DNA of 64,000 bases from Lautropia sp. (lineage in GTDB: Bacteria; Pseudomonadota; Gammaproteobacteria; Burkholderiales; Burkholderiaceae_E), in the NCBI GenBank assembly GCA_030532425.1, contig JAUNLD010000004.1:1-64000 (forward strand), given 5' to 3'. Under the pieces are notes generated by a model, which saw only the letters and a list, made by a program, of their open reading frames with translations, ran no database searches and was not told where the DNA came from. Both the position numbers and the translations under genes were made by a program. How positions within the stretch are numbered: the first letter of the stretch is position 1; the number at the start of each line of letters is the position of its first letter. This document shows, one piece after another, positions 1 through 8,818 of this stretch.

Positions 1-1046
1 ATGCCGGCAATGCCAACACCTCGAACTGGCTGCAGGGCGGGGGCTTCAACCAGTACGACGAGATCCACGCCGTCAACAGCTTCGAGTGTGCGGCCAACGG
101 GGTCGGTGCCTCGGCCTATGCCGACGGCATCAGCCACGCGGCCGCCATCTGGAACCCCGAAGGCGACATGGGCGACATGGAGATCTGGGAGCTGGCCGAG
201 CCGCTGGTCTATCTGGGCCGCCAGATCAAGGCTTCGTCGGGTGGTTCGGGCAAGTACCGCGGTGGTTGCGGCTGGGAGAGCCTGCGCCTGGTCTGGAATG
301 CCAAGGACTGGACGATGTTCTTCATGGGCAACGGCAACATGAGCAGCGACTGGGGGCTGATGGGCGGCTTCCCGGCTGCGTCGGGTTACCGCTTCGAGGC
401 GCATGACACCGGCCTGAAGAAGATCATCGCCGACGGCAAGCCGATCCCGCTGGGCGGTGATGTCGATCCGGGCGAGCGCGCCTACGAGAAGCTGATTCCT
501 GAGGCCAGGGTCAAGCGCGACAAGCAGGCGATCACCACCGAGGCGATGTTCAAGGACTATGACCTGTACCTGAACACGATGAAGGGGGGGCCGGGTTTTG
601 GCGATCCGCTCGACCGGGACCCGCGTGCGGTGCTGGCCGATCTGGAAGGCGGTTTCATCCTGCCGCGCTTTGCCGAAAGCATCTATGGCGTGATCGCCCG
701 GGAAAAGGGAGACGGCACCTGGGAGGCTGACGAGGCCGCCACCAAGGCCAGGCGTGCCGAGATCCGCAAGCAGCGGCTGGCCCGCGCCGTGCCGACCCGG
801 GAATGGATGAAGGGTGAGCGTGAGCGCATCCTGGCCAAGCAGGCCGGCACGCAGGTGCAGCAGATGTTTGCCTCGTCGTTCCGGCTGGGGCCGAAGTTCG
901 AGGCCGAGTTCCGCAAGTTCTGGGATCTGCCCAAGGACTGGGAACTGCGCGAGGAAGATATCGGCATCCCGCATTACGGCGCCACGCATCACATGGACAT
1001 CTCGGAATTGCCGGATGTGAAGGTGGTGCAGTTCGTGGAGGAGTGA
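1..1046 (+). CDS. acxB: Acetone carboxylase alpha subunit, 3' part (HyuB-type)
   Basis: C-terminal 347 residues of a gene that begins before the window; the frame is read from base 3. Family knowledge: acetone carboxylase is an alpha2beta2gamma2 enzyme that carboxylates acetone to acetoacetate using ATP, and its alpha subunit belongs to the hydantoinase B/oxoprolinase superfamily. What is seen: a continuous frame with the repeatedly Gly/Trp-rich segments typical of the family (for example WLQGGGFNQYDE near the start and GDMEIWELAEPL), followed 175 bp later by the gamma subunit, which exists only in acetone carboxylases. That pairing is what separates this from a hydantoinase or acetophenone carboxylase. 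The beta subunit gene would be expected upstream, outside the window. Cytoplasmic. Symbol follows Xanthobacter naming. Confidence 0.85.
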   Translation, partial: AGNANTSNWLQGGGFNQYDEIHAVNSFECAANGVGASAYADGISHAAAIWNPEGDMGDMEIWELAEPLVYLGRQIKASSGGSGKYRGGCGWESLRLVWNAKDWTMFFMGNGNMSSDWGLMGGFPAASGYRFEAHDTGLKKIIADGKPIPLGGDVDPGERAYEKLIPEARVKRDKQAITTEAMFKDYDLYLNTMKGGPGFGDPLDRDPRAVLADLEGGFILPRFAESIYGVIAREKGDGTWEADEAATKARRAEIRKQRLARAVPTREWMKGERERILAKQAGTQVQQMFASSFRLGPKFEAEFRKFWDLPKDWELREEDIGIPHYGATHHMDISELPDVKVVQFVEE

Positions 1047-1221
1047 GGCCGTCCGGCAGGCGTGGGCCGGGGCTGCCGGGGCAGGTGTTCCCGGTGGCCC
1101 GGGCCGGCCCGCCGGTTCCCGATCCGGACATCGGCGGCCGCGCTGTCGCGTGCCGATGTCCATCCCGCATGCTTGTGACCCCGGCCAGATGCCGGGGCGA
1201 CGACAGAACCAGGAGACAACC

Positions 1222-1728
1222 ATGTCGTATGAACGTTCCAAGATTGCCGACCTGATCGACGGCACCATCGACCGTGACACGCTGCATCAGATGCAGTCGA
1301 CCCCCAAGGATCCCGAGCGCTTTGAAACCTATGTTTCGGTCCTGCAGGAGCGGGTCGGCTGGGATGACAGGATCATCCTGCCGCTGGGCCCCAAGCTGTT
1401 TGTGGTGCAGGAGAAAGGCAGCAACCGCTGGGTCATCAAGTCTGAAGCCGGTCATGTCTTTTGCGACTGGAAGGACAACTGGAAGCTGCACGCCGTGGTC
1501 TATGTGCGTGACACGCAGGAGAAGCTTGACGAGCTGTATCCGAAGCTGATGGCGCCGACCGAGGGCTGGCAGGTGATCCGCGAATACTATTGCCCGAAGA
1601 GCGGCGACCTGCTGGATGTGGAGGCGCCGACACCGTGGTATCCGGTCATCCACGATTTCGAGCCGGACATCGAGGCCTTTTACAAGGAGACGCTGGGGTT
1701 GCCGGTGCCCGAGTGCAGCAATCCCTGA
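1222..1728 (+). CDS. acxC: Acetone carboxylase gamma subunit
   Basis: 168 aa, matching the usual size of the small gamma subunit. The start is fixed by an AGGAGA ribosome-binding site 6 nt before the ATG. The C-terminal half holds the family segment YYCPKSGDLLDVEAP followed by PVIHDFEPDI. The gamma subunit is required for the assembled acetone carboxylase; its individual role is not visible from sequence. It is the last gene of the operon: a strong intrinsic terminator follows about 120 bp downstream. The spacing of 175 bp from the alpha subunit gene is long for an operon, but there is no terminator in between, so co-transcription is likely. Confidence 0.9.
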   Translation: MSYERSKIADLIDGTIDRDTLHQMQSTPKDPERFETYVSVLQERVGWDDRIILPLGPKLFVVQEKGSNRWVIKSEAGHVFCDWKDNWKLHAVVYVRDTQEKLDELYPKLMAPTEGWQVIREYYCPKSGDLLDVEAPTPWYPVIHDFEPDIEAFYKETLGLPVPECSNP

Positions 1729-1849
1729 GTGGGCACGGCCGGCTGCCCCTGCCTGCAGGCCGGGGGGCCGGTATTCATCATCCAACCAGGGAGGACTGCC
1801 TATAAGACAAGTGAAGACCTCATCAAGAGCACAACATGCGCATCCTGAC

Positions 1850-1891
1850 GGGCGCAGTGCCGGCGACAGCCGGGGCTGCGCCCGTTTTTTT
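1850..1891 (+). terminator. Rho-independent terminator of the acetone carboxylase operon
   Basis: Perfect 8-bp arms GGGCGCAG (1850-1857) and CTGCGCCC (1876-1883), with an inner CGGC/GCCG pairing, followed by GTTTTTTT. The remaining sequence of the 1729-2110 gap (bases 1892-2110) shows no further gene. It is GC-rich and runs up to the mechanosensitive channel start. Confidence 0.85.
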
Positions 1892-2110
1892 GCGGCTGGG
1901 GAACGTGGTGTGCCCGGGTGTTGCGTCGATGTCGACACCCCGGCGGTGGCAGGGGGCTGAGGGTACCGTTGGTCGGCGGCGGACGGCGCTGGCCGGGGGC
2001 GCTGATTGCCGCTGCGCCTGCCGTGGCAGCATCGGATGCTGGTGGATGCGCGGGCGGTGGCTGGCGTGTTGTGGTGGTGACGGGCGCAGCCCGACGAAGA
2101 GGAGTGCGAG

Positions 2111-3385
2111 ATGGAAGCCTTGCAGATCGAACTGGCGTACTGGTATGAGCGCTACCCGTGGTTGCAGGGGGCACTGGGCTTGCTGGTGCTGATGCTGGCA
2201 GGATTGCTGGTGCATTTCGGGGCGGGGCGGGTGGTGCGCCGTCTGGTGGAACTGGTGCAGCGTCATGTGAATGATCCGCGGGCACGGGTGCTGGTGGATG
2301 GAGAGTTTCTGGCGCGGGCGGCGATGATCCTGCCGGTGCTGGTGTGGCAGCTGGGCATCCATCTGGTGCCGGGGCTGAATCCGGTGCTGGTGACGCTGAT
2401 CTACAACGTGTCGCTGGCGATGATGATCTTTCGCCTCGTGCGCACGCTGGACGCCCTGTTGTCGGCCTATCTGGCCTTGCGCCAGCGCAACGGACGACCG
2501 GGGCGTTCGCTGAAAAGCTCGATCCAGCTGCTGAAGCTGCTGATGTACGGGCTGGCGATCGTGCTGATCGTGGCGGTGCTGAGCGACCAGTCGCCGCTCC
2601 TGCTGCTTTCGGGGCTGGGGGCGATGTCGGCGGTGCTGCTGCTGGTGTTCAAGGACACGCTGCTGAGTTTCACGGCCGGGCTGCAACTGACCTCGTCGGA
2701 CACGCTGCGGGTGGGGGACTGGATCGAGATGCCCCAGGTGGGGGCCGATGGTGATGTGGTGGACATTGCCCTGCACACGGTGAAGGTGCAGAACTGGGAC
2801 AAGACCTTCACGATGATTCCGACCTGGCGGCTGATGGCGGAGAGTTTTCGCAACTGGCGCGGCATGTCGGAGTCGGGCGGGCGGCGCATCAAGCGCACCC
2901 TGCGCATCGATGTGACGACGGTGGCCTTTCTGGAAGAGGAGGACATCCGCCGGCTGGCCGATATCGAGCTGCTGGCGGATTATCTTGACCGAAAGGCACG
3001 TGAGGTTGAGGCCTCGAACCAGGAGCGGCGTGGCCGGCTGGGTGCACGGGCCGCGCAGCTGGCCAATCAGCGGCGGCTGACGAATCTGGGCACGTTCCGG
3101 GCCTATGTGCAGGCCTATCTGCGCGCGCACCCGGGCATCAATCAGGACATGACGCTGCTGGTGCGCCTGCAGGAGCCTTCGCCGGAAGGGGTGCCGCTGG
3201 AGCTGTACTGCTTTACCGCCAGCACGGCGTGGGCGGTGTACGAGGGCATCCAGTCCGACATCTTCGACCATGTGCTGGCGATCATGCCGGTGTTTGGCCT
3301 GCGTCTGTATCAGCAGCCCAGCGGTGTGGACATGCGGGGGGCTTTCGCGGCCCAGGGGCCTGGGCGGGCGGCATTGCCGCAGTGA
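2111..3385 (+). CDS. MscS-family mechanosensitive channel, YbdG-like
   Basis: 424 aa, close in length to E. coli YbdG (about 415 aa). Hydrophobic segments lie at about residues 20-40, 65-110 and 140-190. They are followed by the MscS pore-to-beta-domain transition (LLVFKDTLLSFTAG then LRVGDWIEMP) and the conserved VKVQNWDKTFTMIPT region, which gives the family call. The long insert with EASNQERRGRLGARAAQ in the cytoplasmic domain and the length favour the YbdG subgroup over short MscS. Expected role: inner-membrane channel that releases solutes on hypo-osmotic shock. The start has GAAGAGGAG just upstream of GCGAGATG, a good ribosome-binding site. It stands alone between the acetone carboxylase terminator and lpxR. 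Confidence 0.85.
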   Translation: MEALQIELAYWYERYPWLQGALGLLVLMLAGLLVHFGAGRVVRRLVELVQRHVNDPRARVLVDGEFLARAAMILPVLVWQLGIHLVPGLNPVLVTLIYNVSLAMMIFRLVRTLDALLSAYLALRQRNGRPGRSLKSSIQLLKLLMYGLAIVLIVAVLSDQSPLLLLSGLGAMSAVLLLVFKDTLLSFTAGLQLTSSDTLRVGDWIEMPQVGADGDVVDIALHTVKVQNWDKTFTMIPTWRLMAESFRNWRGMSESGGRRIKRTLRIDVTTVAFLEEEDIRRLADIELLADYLDRKAREVEASNQERRGRLGARAAQLANQRRLTNLGTFRAYVQAYLRAHPGINQDMTLLVRLQEPSPEGVPLELYCFTASTAWAVYEGIQSDIFDHVLAIMPVFGLRLYQQPSGVDMRGAFAAQGPGRAALPQ

Positions 3386-3547
3386 GCGGGGCGCAGTGAC
3401 CGCGGTGCTGCCCCGTGATGGGCCGACACGTGTGGCGCGCCGGCTGTTACAGGGAGTGAATGCGGGGGCTTGGGCTTGTATGTCTGCCGGCTTCTGGCAC
3501 CATGCGCTTTTTGGAACGCGATGCACGGGGGCAGGGTGCCGGAACGG

Positions 3548-4888
3548 ATGGAAGGACAGGACAGGCGTGGCCGGAGCGACGGTGCCGGGCGGATGGCAGG
3601 GGCCGGCCAGGCATGCCTGGCCGCGGTGCTGATCGGAATGGCCGGGGCGGTGATGGCGCAGGTGCCACAGGCCGGGTCGGCGTTGCCGGCCGTGCGTTTT
3701 CCGGGAGATCCGCCTGACGTTGGCCGCGATCCGGGGGGCGCGGATGGCCGTGCGCCGGCAGCGGCGGTGCATGGTGATGATGGTGCCGGTGCGGACGCGC
3801 GTGCGCGTGGGGGAGCGCAGGGAAGGCCTGGTCCTCGTGACGTGCAGCCGGCCTTGCCCGTGCTGGGGGGGCCTTCCGGTGGGGCGGCGGCTGTCGCCGG
3901 GGATGCGCCGCGCATGGCCTGGCGGCCCCTGCCCAGCGGACCGGGCTGTGGGCCGGCGGCGGCGGGTCAGACCGGCTTTCGTATCGACAACGACCTGGTC
4001 AGCGGACAGGATTATGGTTATAGCGCCGGGCTGATGCTGGAGGTGGCGGCGCGCACCCGCCTGGCGGATGCCGGGACGGTGGCGGCTGCCTCCGAGGGCT
4101 GGATGTGCCCGTTCTGGCGCTGGCTGGGAGGGGGCGAGCACCCCACCGAGCAGGTGGCGGTGCAGCTGGACACGGCGATGTACACGCCGGTGCGCAGTGC
4201 TGCCACGTGGCTGGTGACGGATGACCGTCCCTATGCGGCGACGCTGATGCTGGGCTTCTCGGGCACGCGCAGGCAGGGGGCCCAGCATGTGCGCAACGTG
4301 CTGCGGCTGGGATGGGTGGGGCCTTCGCTGCGGGGCGAGTCGATCCAGAATTCGCTGCATCGGGTCATCCATGCGCCGCGTTTCAGGGGCTGGGCGCATC
4401 AGCTGCGTGATGAGCCGCTGCTGGAGCTGGCGCAGTACCGCTCGCACCGCTGGCAGCCTGCCGGCCGCGATACCGATCTGCTGGGGCACTGGGGGGTGCG
4501 GCTGGGCAATCTGCAAACCAGTGCCTTTGCCGGCCTGGAGTGGCGCTGGGGGCGGGGCCTGCAGGACGATGGGGGCTCGGCACCGGTGCGCCCCGGTTCG
4601 AACGAGGCCGCCGAGACCAACTGGCATGGGCCGGGTGCATCGCGCTGGGTGTGGTTCGTGACGGCCGGGGTGCGGGCGGTGGCCTGGGATCTGAGCCTGG
4701 ATGGCAATGTCCGTCACGACAGTCACAGCGTGCGGCGCAAGCCTCTGGTGGTGGATGGGGGGGCGGGCCTGGCGGTGCAGGAAGGGGCCTGGACGGCGCG
4801 CTTCATGTGGGTGCTGCGCTCGCATGAGTTCGATGGCCAGAAGCATCTGCCGTCCTACGGTGCGCTGCTGGTCAGTTACGTGTATTAG
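3548..4888 (+). CDS. lpxR: Lipid A deacylase LpxR family (DUF2219) outer-membrane protein
   Basis: Family knowledge: LpxR is a 12-strand outer-membrane barrel that removes the 3'-acyloxyacyl chain of lipid A. Seen here: FRIDNDLVSGQDYGYSAG at the mature barrel start carries the Asn-Asp pair of the active site; later, SLHRVIHAPRFRGWAHQ then LRDEPLLE supplies the His and Glu region of the family. The chain ends with the C-terminal YGALLVSYVY expected of an outer-membrane beta strand. The start is uncertain: ATG at 3548 gives a basic n-region before the hydrophobic segment ACLAAVLIGMAGAVMA, whereas ATG at 3593 gives a shorter signal peptide. A disordered Gly/Ala/Arg-rich linker of about 100 residues separates the signal peptide from the barrel, which is long for the family. 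Confidence 0.8.
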   Translation: MEGQDRRGRSDGAGRMAGAGQACLAAVLIGMAGAVMAQVPQAGSALPAVRFPGDPPDVGRDPGGADGRAPAAAVHGDDGAGADARARGGAQGRPGPRDVQPALPVLGGPSGGAAAVAGDAPRMAWRPLPSGPGCGPAAAGQTGFRIDNDLVSGQDYGYSAGLMLEVAARTRLADAGTVAAASEGWMCPFWRWLGGGEHPTEQVAVQLDTAMYTPVRSAATWLVTDDRPYAATLMLGFSGTRRQGAQHVRNVLRLGWVGPSLRGESIQNSLHRVIHAPRFRGWAHQLRDEPLLELAQYRSHRWQPAGRDTDLLGHWGVRLGNLQTSAFAGLEWRWGRGLQDDGGSAPVRPGSNEAAETNWHGPGASRWVWFVTAGVRAVAWDLSLDGNVRHDSHSVRRKPLVVDGGAGLAVQEGAWTARFMWVLRSHEFDGQKHLPSYGALLVSYVY

Positions 4889-5540
4889 TGCGTGTCGTGA
4901 GCCTGTTTGCTGCCTTCTTCCGGCGTCCGGTCCAGTGGACCGGTCCAGTGCGCGCCCGGCCACGGACGGGGGGTGAGCCGCCGGCCCGTGTGTCGTCATC
5001 CCGACGGCGGTGTGCCATGGCTTGCCAGTTGGGGTAGAATCGGCGCTTGTCGAAGACGGGTTGTCTGCAACCGGCCTGACGGCACGCCCCACGAGGGCGT
5101 GGCATGCGCCTGCGTTAACCCGTTTCCTGGTGTTTTCCCGTCGCAGGGCCGTGGCAGCCGTTGATGTGTGCCCGGCGACAGCCGGTGGCGTGGCCGCTTC
5201 ACATCCTGGGCCATCAGCCGCCTGCACATGGCGCCATGGGCCGTCCTGCCGGGCAGCGCGTGGCGGGGGCCACGCCCATTCCCTGAAAGCACCAGCAGCA
5301 AAGGCGCCCGGGTCTGTCGTGTCCCGCTGGCGTGGGCTGCCGGGGCTGCGCGCCCTGGCCGCCAGAATTTTTCCAGTCTGCATCCAGATGTCCCGGAAGG
5401 ATCGCGGGATGCGGGCGTTCATGTCTTCATGTCTGCACGGTGAATGCCGGGCCATCTGTTTTGGCTTGGGGGCTGGGTACGACATGAAGCCTGCGCCGGC
5501 CAGCGATCGCATCTTGTTTTCTGCCGTCACGATCGGGTTG
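4889..5540 (+). other. 652-bp intergenic region upstream of scpB
   Basis: No convincing gene. Visible elements: an odd palindrome CCGGTCCA-G-TGGACCGG at 4927-4943 with the GGTCCAGTG unit repeated once; a TAGAAT box at 5035-5040 that could be a -10 (no good -35); and a strong hairpin CACGCCC/GGGCGTG at 5083-5101 without a T-run. The short open frames here have no recognisable protein features. scpA, which often precedes scpB, is not present here. Confidence 0.5.
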
Positions 5541-6317
5541 ATGAATACCTCTGAGGTCAAGCGAGTCATCGAGGGGGCGCTGCTGTGTGCCAACAAGCCG
5601 CTGAGCGTGTCCGACCTGCGTCAGCTGTTTGCGGGCGATGTCGAGATCGGTGCCGATTCGGTGCGTGATGTGCTGGAGATGCTGCGCACCGAATGGGCGG
5701 GACGATCGCTGCATCTGGTGGCGCTGGCCACGGGCTGGCGCTTTCAGAGTGCGCCCGACATCGCCCGTTTCGTGACCCGGCTCAATCCCGAGAAGCCGCC
5801 GCGTTATTCGCGGGCGGTGCTGGAGACGCTGGCGATCATCGCCTACCGGCAGCCCGTCACGCGCGGCGACATCGAGGAGATTCGCGGTGTGACGGTTTCG
5901 TCGCACATCATCAAGACGCTTGAGGATCGGGGCTGGATCGACCAGATCGGTGTGAAGGACGTGCCGGGCCGGCCGGCACTGTTCGGGACGACGCGGCAGT
6001 TTCTGGATGACCTGAACCTGCGGGCACTGACCGAGTTGCCGACGCTGGATGACGGGGCGCTGCCGGCCGATGTATTGCAGGCCCTGGCGCTGCCGGCGGA
6101 GGGGACGGAGCAGGCCGGGAACGAGATGGCGGGTGCCGAAACGGCCCCCGATGATGAGGGGGCGTCCGCACGGGCGGCGCCCGATGATGAAGAACAGGCA
6201 TCGCCCGTGCGGGCGGCTGCCGGGGCCGACGAGTCAGCCGGGACCGGTGCCGATGACGCAGCGGCAGCGATGGAAGAAGACTTGATGGCGGATGCATCCG
6301 CCGACAACACGCCCTGA
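5541..6317 (+). CDS. scpB: Segregation and condensation protein B
   Basis: ScpB is the winged-helix kite subunit of the SMC-ScpAB condensin complex acting on chromosome segregation. Start chosen at [15 protein letters not shown] because family members begin at this helix; an earlier in-frame ATG at 5484 would add 19 unlike residues. Core winged-helix signatures are seen: [20 protein letters not shown] followed by [21 protein letters not shown], then [19 protein letters not shown]. The last roughly 85 residues form an acidic, Ala-rich, apparently disordered tail absent from minimal ScpB proteins. Total 258 aa. rluB follows after 13 bp, the usual scpB-rluB pairing in Proteobacteria. Confidence 0.92.
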   Translation: MNTSEVKRVIEGALLCANKPLSVSDLRQLFAGDVEIGADSVRDVLEMLRTEWAGRSLHLVALATGWRFQSAPDIARFVTRLNPEKPPRYSRAVLETLAIIAYRQPVTRGDIEEIRGVTVSSHIIKTLEDRGWIDQIGVKDVPGRPALFGTTRQFLDDLNLRALTELPTLDDGALPADVLQALALPAEGTEQAGNEMAGAETAPDDEGASARAAPDDEEQASPVRAAAGADESAGTGADDAAAAMEEDLMADASADNTP

Positions 6318-6330
6318 GTGTGGTGGTGGC

Positions 6331-8403
6331 ATGAATAGCGTACAGCATGATGATGACGTGCAACAGCGTCTGGATCTGAACGAGCCCGGTGTCGGAGGCC
6401 AGGAGGGCCCGCAGCCGGCGGCCGGGGCGGAGGAGGCTGCAGCCCGTGGCCCGGCCCGCCGGCGTGGGCTGCGGCGAACGCGCCGGCCGGCTGATGGTCA
6501 GGCGGCGCCGCGGCGTGGCCGGGGGGCTCGCCAGGGGGCTGTGGCTGATGACGCCGGGACCCTGCCCGGCGTGACGGCGGATGATGACGGGATGCCGCTG
6601 CTTGCAGGCCAGGCCGCCGATGAGGGCGGGGCGGGCGCTGATGAGGCGGAGCCGGTGCCCTTCTTTGCCCGGCAGGCCGCCATCGGCCTGCGGGACAGTG
6701 GGCGCGCGCGTGGAAAGAAGGCTGCGGCGGCCGCAGCCGAGGCCGAGAAGCTGCACAAGATTCTGGCCGATGCAGGCATCGGTTCGCGTCGCGACATGGA
6801 AGAGCTGATCGTGGCCGGCCGGGTGTCTGTCAATGGCCTGCCGGCCCATATCGGCCAGCGGGTGGGGCCGGATGACGTGATCCGCGTCAATGGCAAGCCG
6901 CTGCCGCGCAAGCGGATTGCTGCGGCGGCACGGGTGCCGCAGGTGCTGCTTTACCACAAGCCGACGGGTGAGCTGGTGACGCGTGATGATCCCGAGGCCC
7001 GGCCGAAGGTGTTCGACCGGCTGCCCAGGCTGCGTGGGGCGCGCTGGATTGCGGTGGGGCGCCTGGATCTGAACAGTGAGGGCCTGCTGATCTTCACCAC
7101 CTCGGGGGATCTGGCCAACAAGCTGATGCACCCGCGTTACGGCTGGGAGCGCGAGTATGCGGTGCGGGTGCTGGGCCGGGTGGATGACGAGATCCGTCAG
7201 CGCCTGCTGACGGGCGTGACGCTGGACGATGGGCCGGCGGTGCTGCAGTCGATCGAGGACATCGGTGGTGATGGGGCCAACCACTGGTACCGGGTGGTGA
7301 TCCTCGAAGGGCGCAACCGCGAGGTGCGGCGCCTGTTCGAGGCCGTCGGGCTGACGGTGTCGCGGCTGGTGCGCATCCGCTTCGGTCCGGTGGCACTGCC
7401 GCCGCGACTGGCGCGTGGTCGTCTGCAATCGCTGACGGATGACGAGGTGCAGCAGCTGCAACAGCAGGTGCGCCGCCATGTGGCGGCGGTGGCGGCCGCC
7501 CCGGCGTCTGGTGGACAGGTGGCGGCGAATGCGGGGGCGGGCTCGCGGCATCCGGCGACGCGCCGGCGTGCGCTGCGCGGCGCGCGGGCGAACACGGCTC
7601 CGGGTGCGGATGCCGCGGAAGGCGGCTTGCCGGCCGGTGCGCTGCCCCGGAAGACCCGGGGCGGGCGGCGCAAGGCGGCGGGTGACGGGGGGATGGATGC
7701 CCTGCCGGCACGCAACCGTCGCGGCGGAGGGCGTCGTCAGGGCGGTGCGGCTGCGGGCGGCGTCGAGGCGGCGGATGCGACGGGCAAGCCGCAGCGCACG
7801 CCGGCACGGCGGGGCCGTTCGGTGGCGCGTCAGCCGGCCACCGAGCGGGTCGAGGCACCGAAGATGGTGTCGGTGAAGGTGCTGGAAGCCACGGCCGAAA
7901 AGAAGTCCCTGACGGTAAGCGAGCGTCGCGGCTGGACCGAAACACGCTACCTGCCGCAGGCGGTTGCCTACAGCGGAGATACCGACTGGTCGAAGATCGC
8001 CCGAGAAACGGTGCTGCCGGATCGCAGCCGGCCGCGCAAGGTGCGTGAACGCAATGGCAATGTGGCGCCGCGTTCACGGCCGGCACCGGCTGCGGCGCGA
8101 CGTGTCAATTACGATGACGACAACTGGCAGCCGACCTCCGATTCGGCGCACCTGGAAGGCATCACACGTTCGATGAAGCGTGATGAGCGCCAGCAGCGCT
8201 GGGGGGCAACGCCGGGCTTTGCGGCGCGGCTGGGGCAGCCCTGGGATCCGAATGCGGGGGCGGGGCGCACGGCGGTGGCGCGTCAGCCCGGCAACAAGGC
8301 CAAGCCGGGCGGGACACGGGCGCCGCGTGGCGGCAAGCGGGGCAATGCTGGTGCGGGCGCTGCGCGTTCGCCGCGTCGCAAGGCCGGGGGCCGGGGGCGC
8401 TGA
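6331..8403 (+). CDS. rluB: 23S rRNA pseudouridine(2605) synthase with long basic tails
   Basis: 690 aa, more than twice a typical RluB. Residues 1-140 are a low-complexity, Arg/Ala/Gly/Asp-rich extension. An S4 RNA-binding domain begins at about residue 141 (LHKILADAGIGSRRDMEELI). The RsuA/RluB catalytic motif VGRLDLNSEGLL places the catalytic aspartate at residue 246, and RNREVRRLFEAVG and VSRLVRIRFGPVALP complete the catalytic domain by about residue 370. The final roughly 320 residues are another Arg/Lys/Gly/Ala-rich tail. Role: pseudouridylation of helix 89 of 23S rRNA. Co-directional with and 13 bp after scpB. The catalytic core makes RluB more likely than RsuA or RluE because of the scpB neighbourhood and family length. 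Confidence 0.9.
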   Translation: MNSVQHDDDVQQRLDLNEPGVGGQEGPQPAAGAEEAAARGPARRRGLRRTRRPADGQAAPRRGRGARQGAVADDAGTLPGVTADDDGMPLLAGQAADEGGAGADEAEPVPFFARQAAIGLRDSGRARGKKAAAAAAEAEKLHKILADAGIGSRRDMEELIVAGRVSVNGLPAHIGQRVGPDDVIRVNGKPLPRKRIAAAARVPQVLLYHKPTGELVTRDDPEARPKVFDRLPRLRGARWIAVGRLDLNSEGLLIFTTSGDLANKLMHPRYGWEREYAVRVLGRVDDEIRQRLLTGVTLDDGPAVLQSIEDIGGDGANHWYRVVILEGRNREVRRLFEAVGLTVSRLVRIRFGPVALPPRLARGRLQSLTDDEVQQLQQQVRRHVAAVAAAPASGGQVAANAGAGSRHPATRRRALRGARANTAPGADAAEGGLPAGALPRKTRGGRRKAAGDGGMDALPARNRRGGGRRQGGAAAGGVEAADATGKPQRTPARRGRSVARQPATERVEAPKMVSVKVLEATAEKKSLTVSERRGWTETRYLPQAVAYSGDTDWSKIARETVLPDRSRPRKVRERNGNVAPRSRPAPAAARRVNYDDDNWQPTSDSAHLEGITRSMKRDERQQRWGATPGFAARLGQPWDPNAGAGRTAVARQPGNKAKPGGTRAPRGGKRGNAGAGAARSPRRKAGGRGR

Positions 8404-8479
8404 AGCGCGGTTCCGCGGGCGGTGTGCCCGCACGGGCGCTGGAGGCGCGAACGGGGCCACGGGCTCCTTCCGCCTTTCC

Positions 8480-8508
8480 TTGTGCACCAACCGTTCATCG
8501 GCTATAAT
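8480..8508 (+). promoter_or_regulatory. Sigma70-type promoter of the rimP-nusA-infB operon
   Basis: -35 TTGTGC at 8480-8485, 17-bp spacer, perfect -10 TATAAT at 8503-8508. It lies in the 415-bp gap between rluB and rimP. A small hairpin GCGGGC/GCCCGC at 8415-8431 without a T-run follows rluB. Predicted transcription start is around 8515, giving a leader of about 300 nt before rimP. Confidence 0.7.
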
Positions 8509-8514
8509 CGAAAG

Positions 8515-8716
8515 TCTTGAATGGGCGGTTTGAGCGTTTTTCAATCCCCCGGTTTGCTGGCTTACCTGGCGGGTTGCGCCCTTGGGCTGCCCCTCTGCCG
8601 GGTCTGCTTCGATGGAGCGTATCGCCGGCGTTGCAGTGGTCAGGTGGCCGCTGTCAGGTCGATATCGCCGTGCGCGATGTTGTGCGAAATGGGCTGGCAA
8701 AGGCCCATTTTTTTTT
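8515..8716 (+). ncRNA. Candidate leader RNA or attenuated transcript upstream of rimP
   Basis: The segment from the predicted transcription start to an intrinsic terminator (next entry) would make an RNA of about 200 nt. It contains no convincing protein-coding frame. In gammaproteobacteria the rimP-nusA operon has a regulated structured leader, and NusA influences its own operon; by analogy this could be an attenuated leader. It could equally be a stand-alone small RNA. I did not identify it with a known RNA family. Confidence 0.4.
8689..8716 (+). terminator. Intrinsic terminator inside the rimP leader
   Basis: ATGGGC (8689-8694), 8-nt loop, GCCCAT (8703-8708) running into nine consecutive T residues (8708-8716). 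It sits about 100 bp before the rimP start and about 200 bp after the promoter. Full-strength termination here would silence rimP, nusA and infB, so conditional read-through is expected unless another promoter lies downstream. Confidence 0.75.
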
Positions 8717-8818
8717 ACCGGATGCAGGCGTGTTGCCGGCCGCGCGGATGGCGCCGGGCTGGCCCTGTGGATGCGGCTTGCAGGCCGGTGTGTACGCAAT
8801 GATGAGGGCAGGTAGAAG

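Noticed and set aside
4927..4943. Palindrome CCGGTCCA-G-TGGACCGG
   Set aside because: A single short palindrome without a T-run or repeats elsewhere in the window; not enough to call an operator or terminator.
4990..5180. Cobalamin-riboswitch-like text on the minus strand
   Set aside because: Only scattered words resemble the family; the conserved core (CCCGCAACTGT) is absent, and no cobalamin gene follows.
1823..5596. A very long open frame on the minus strand, about 1257 codons
   Set aside because: It runs opposite to the clear MscS channel and lpxR genes and has low-complexity His/Pro/Arg-rich content, an expected antisense effect of high GC.
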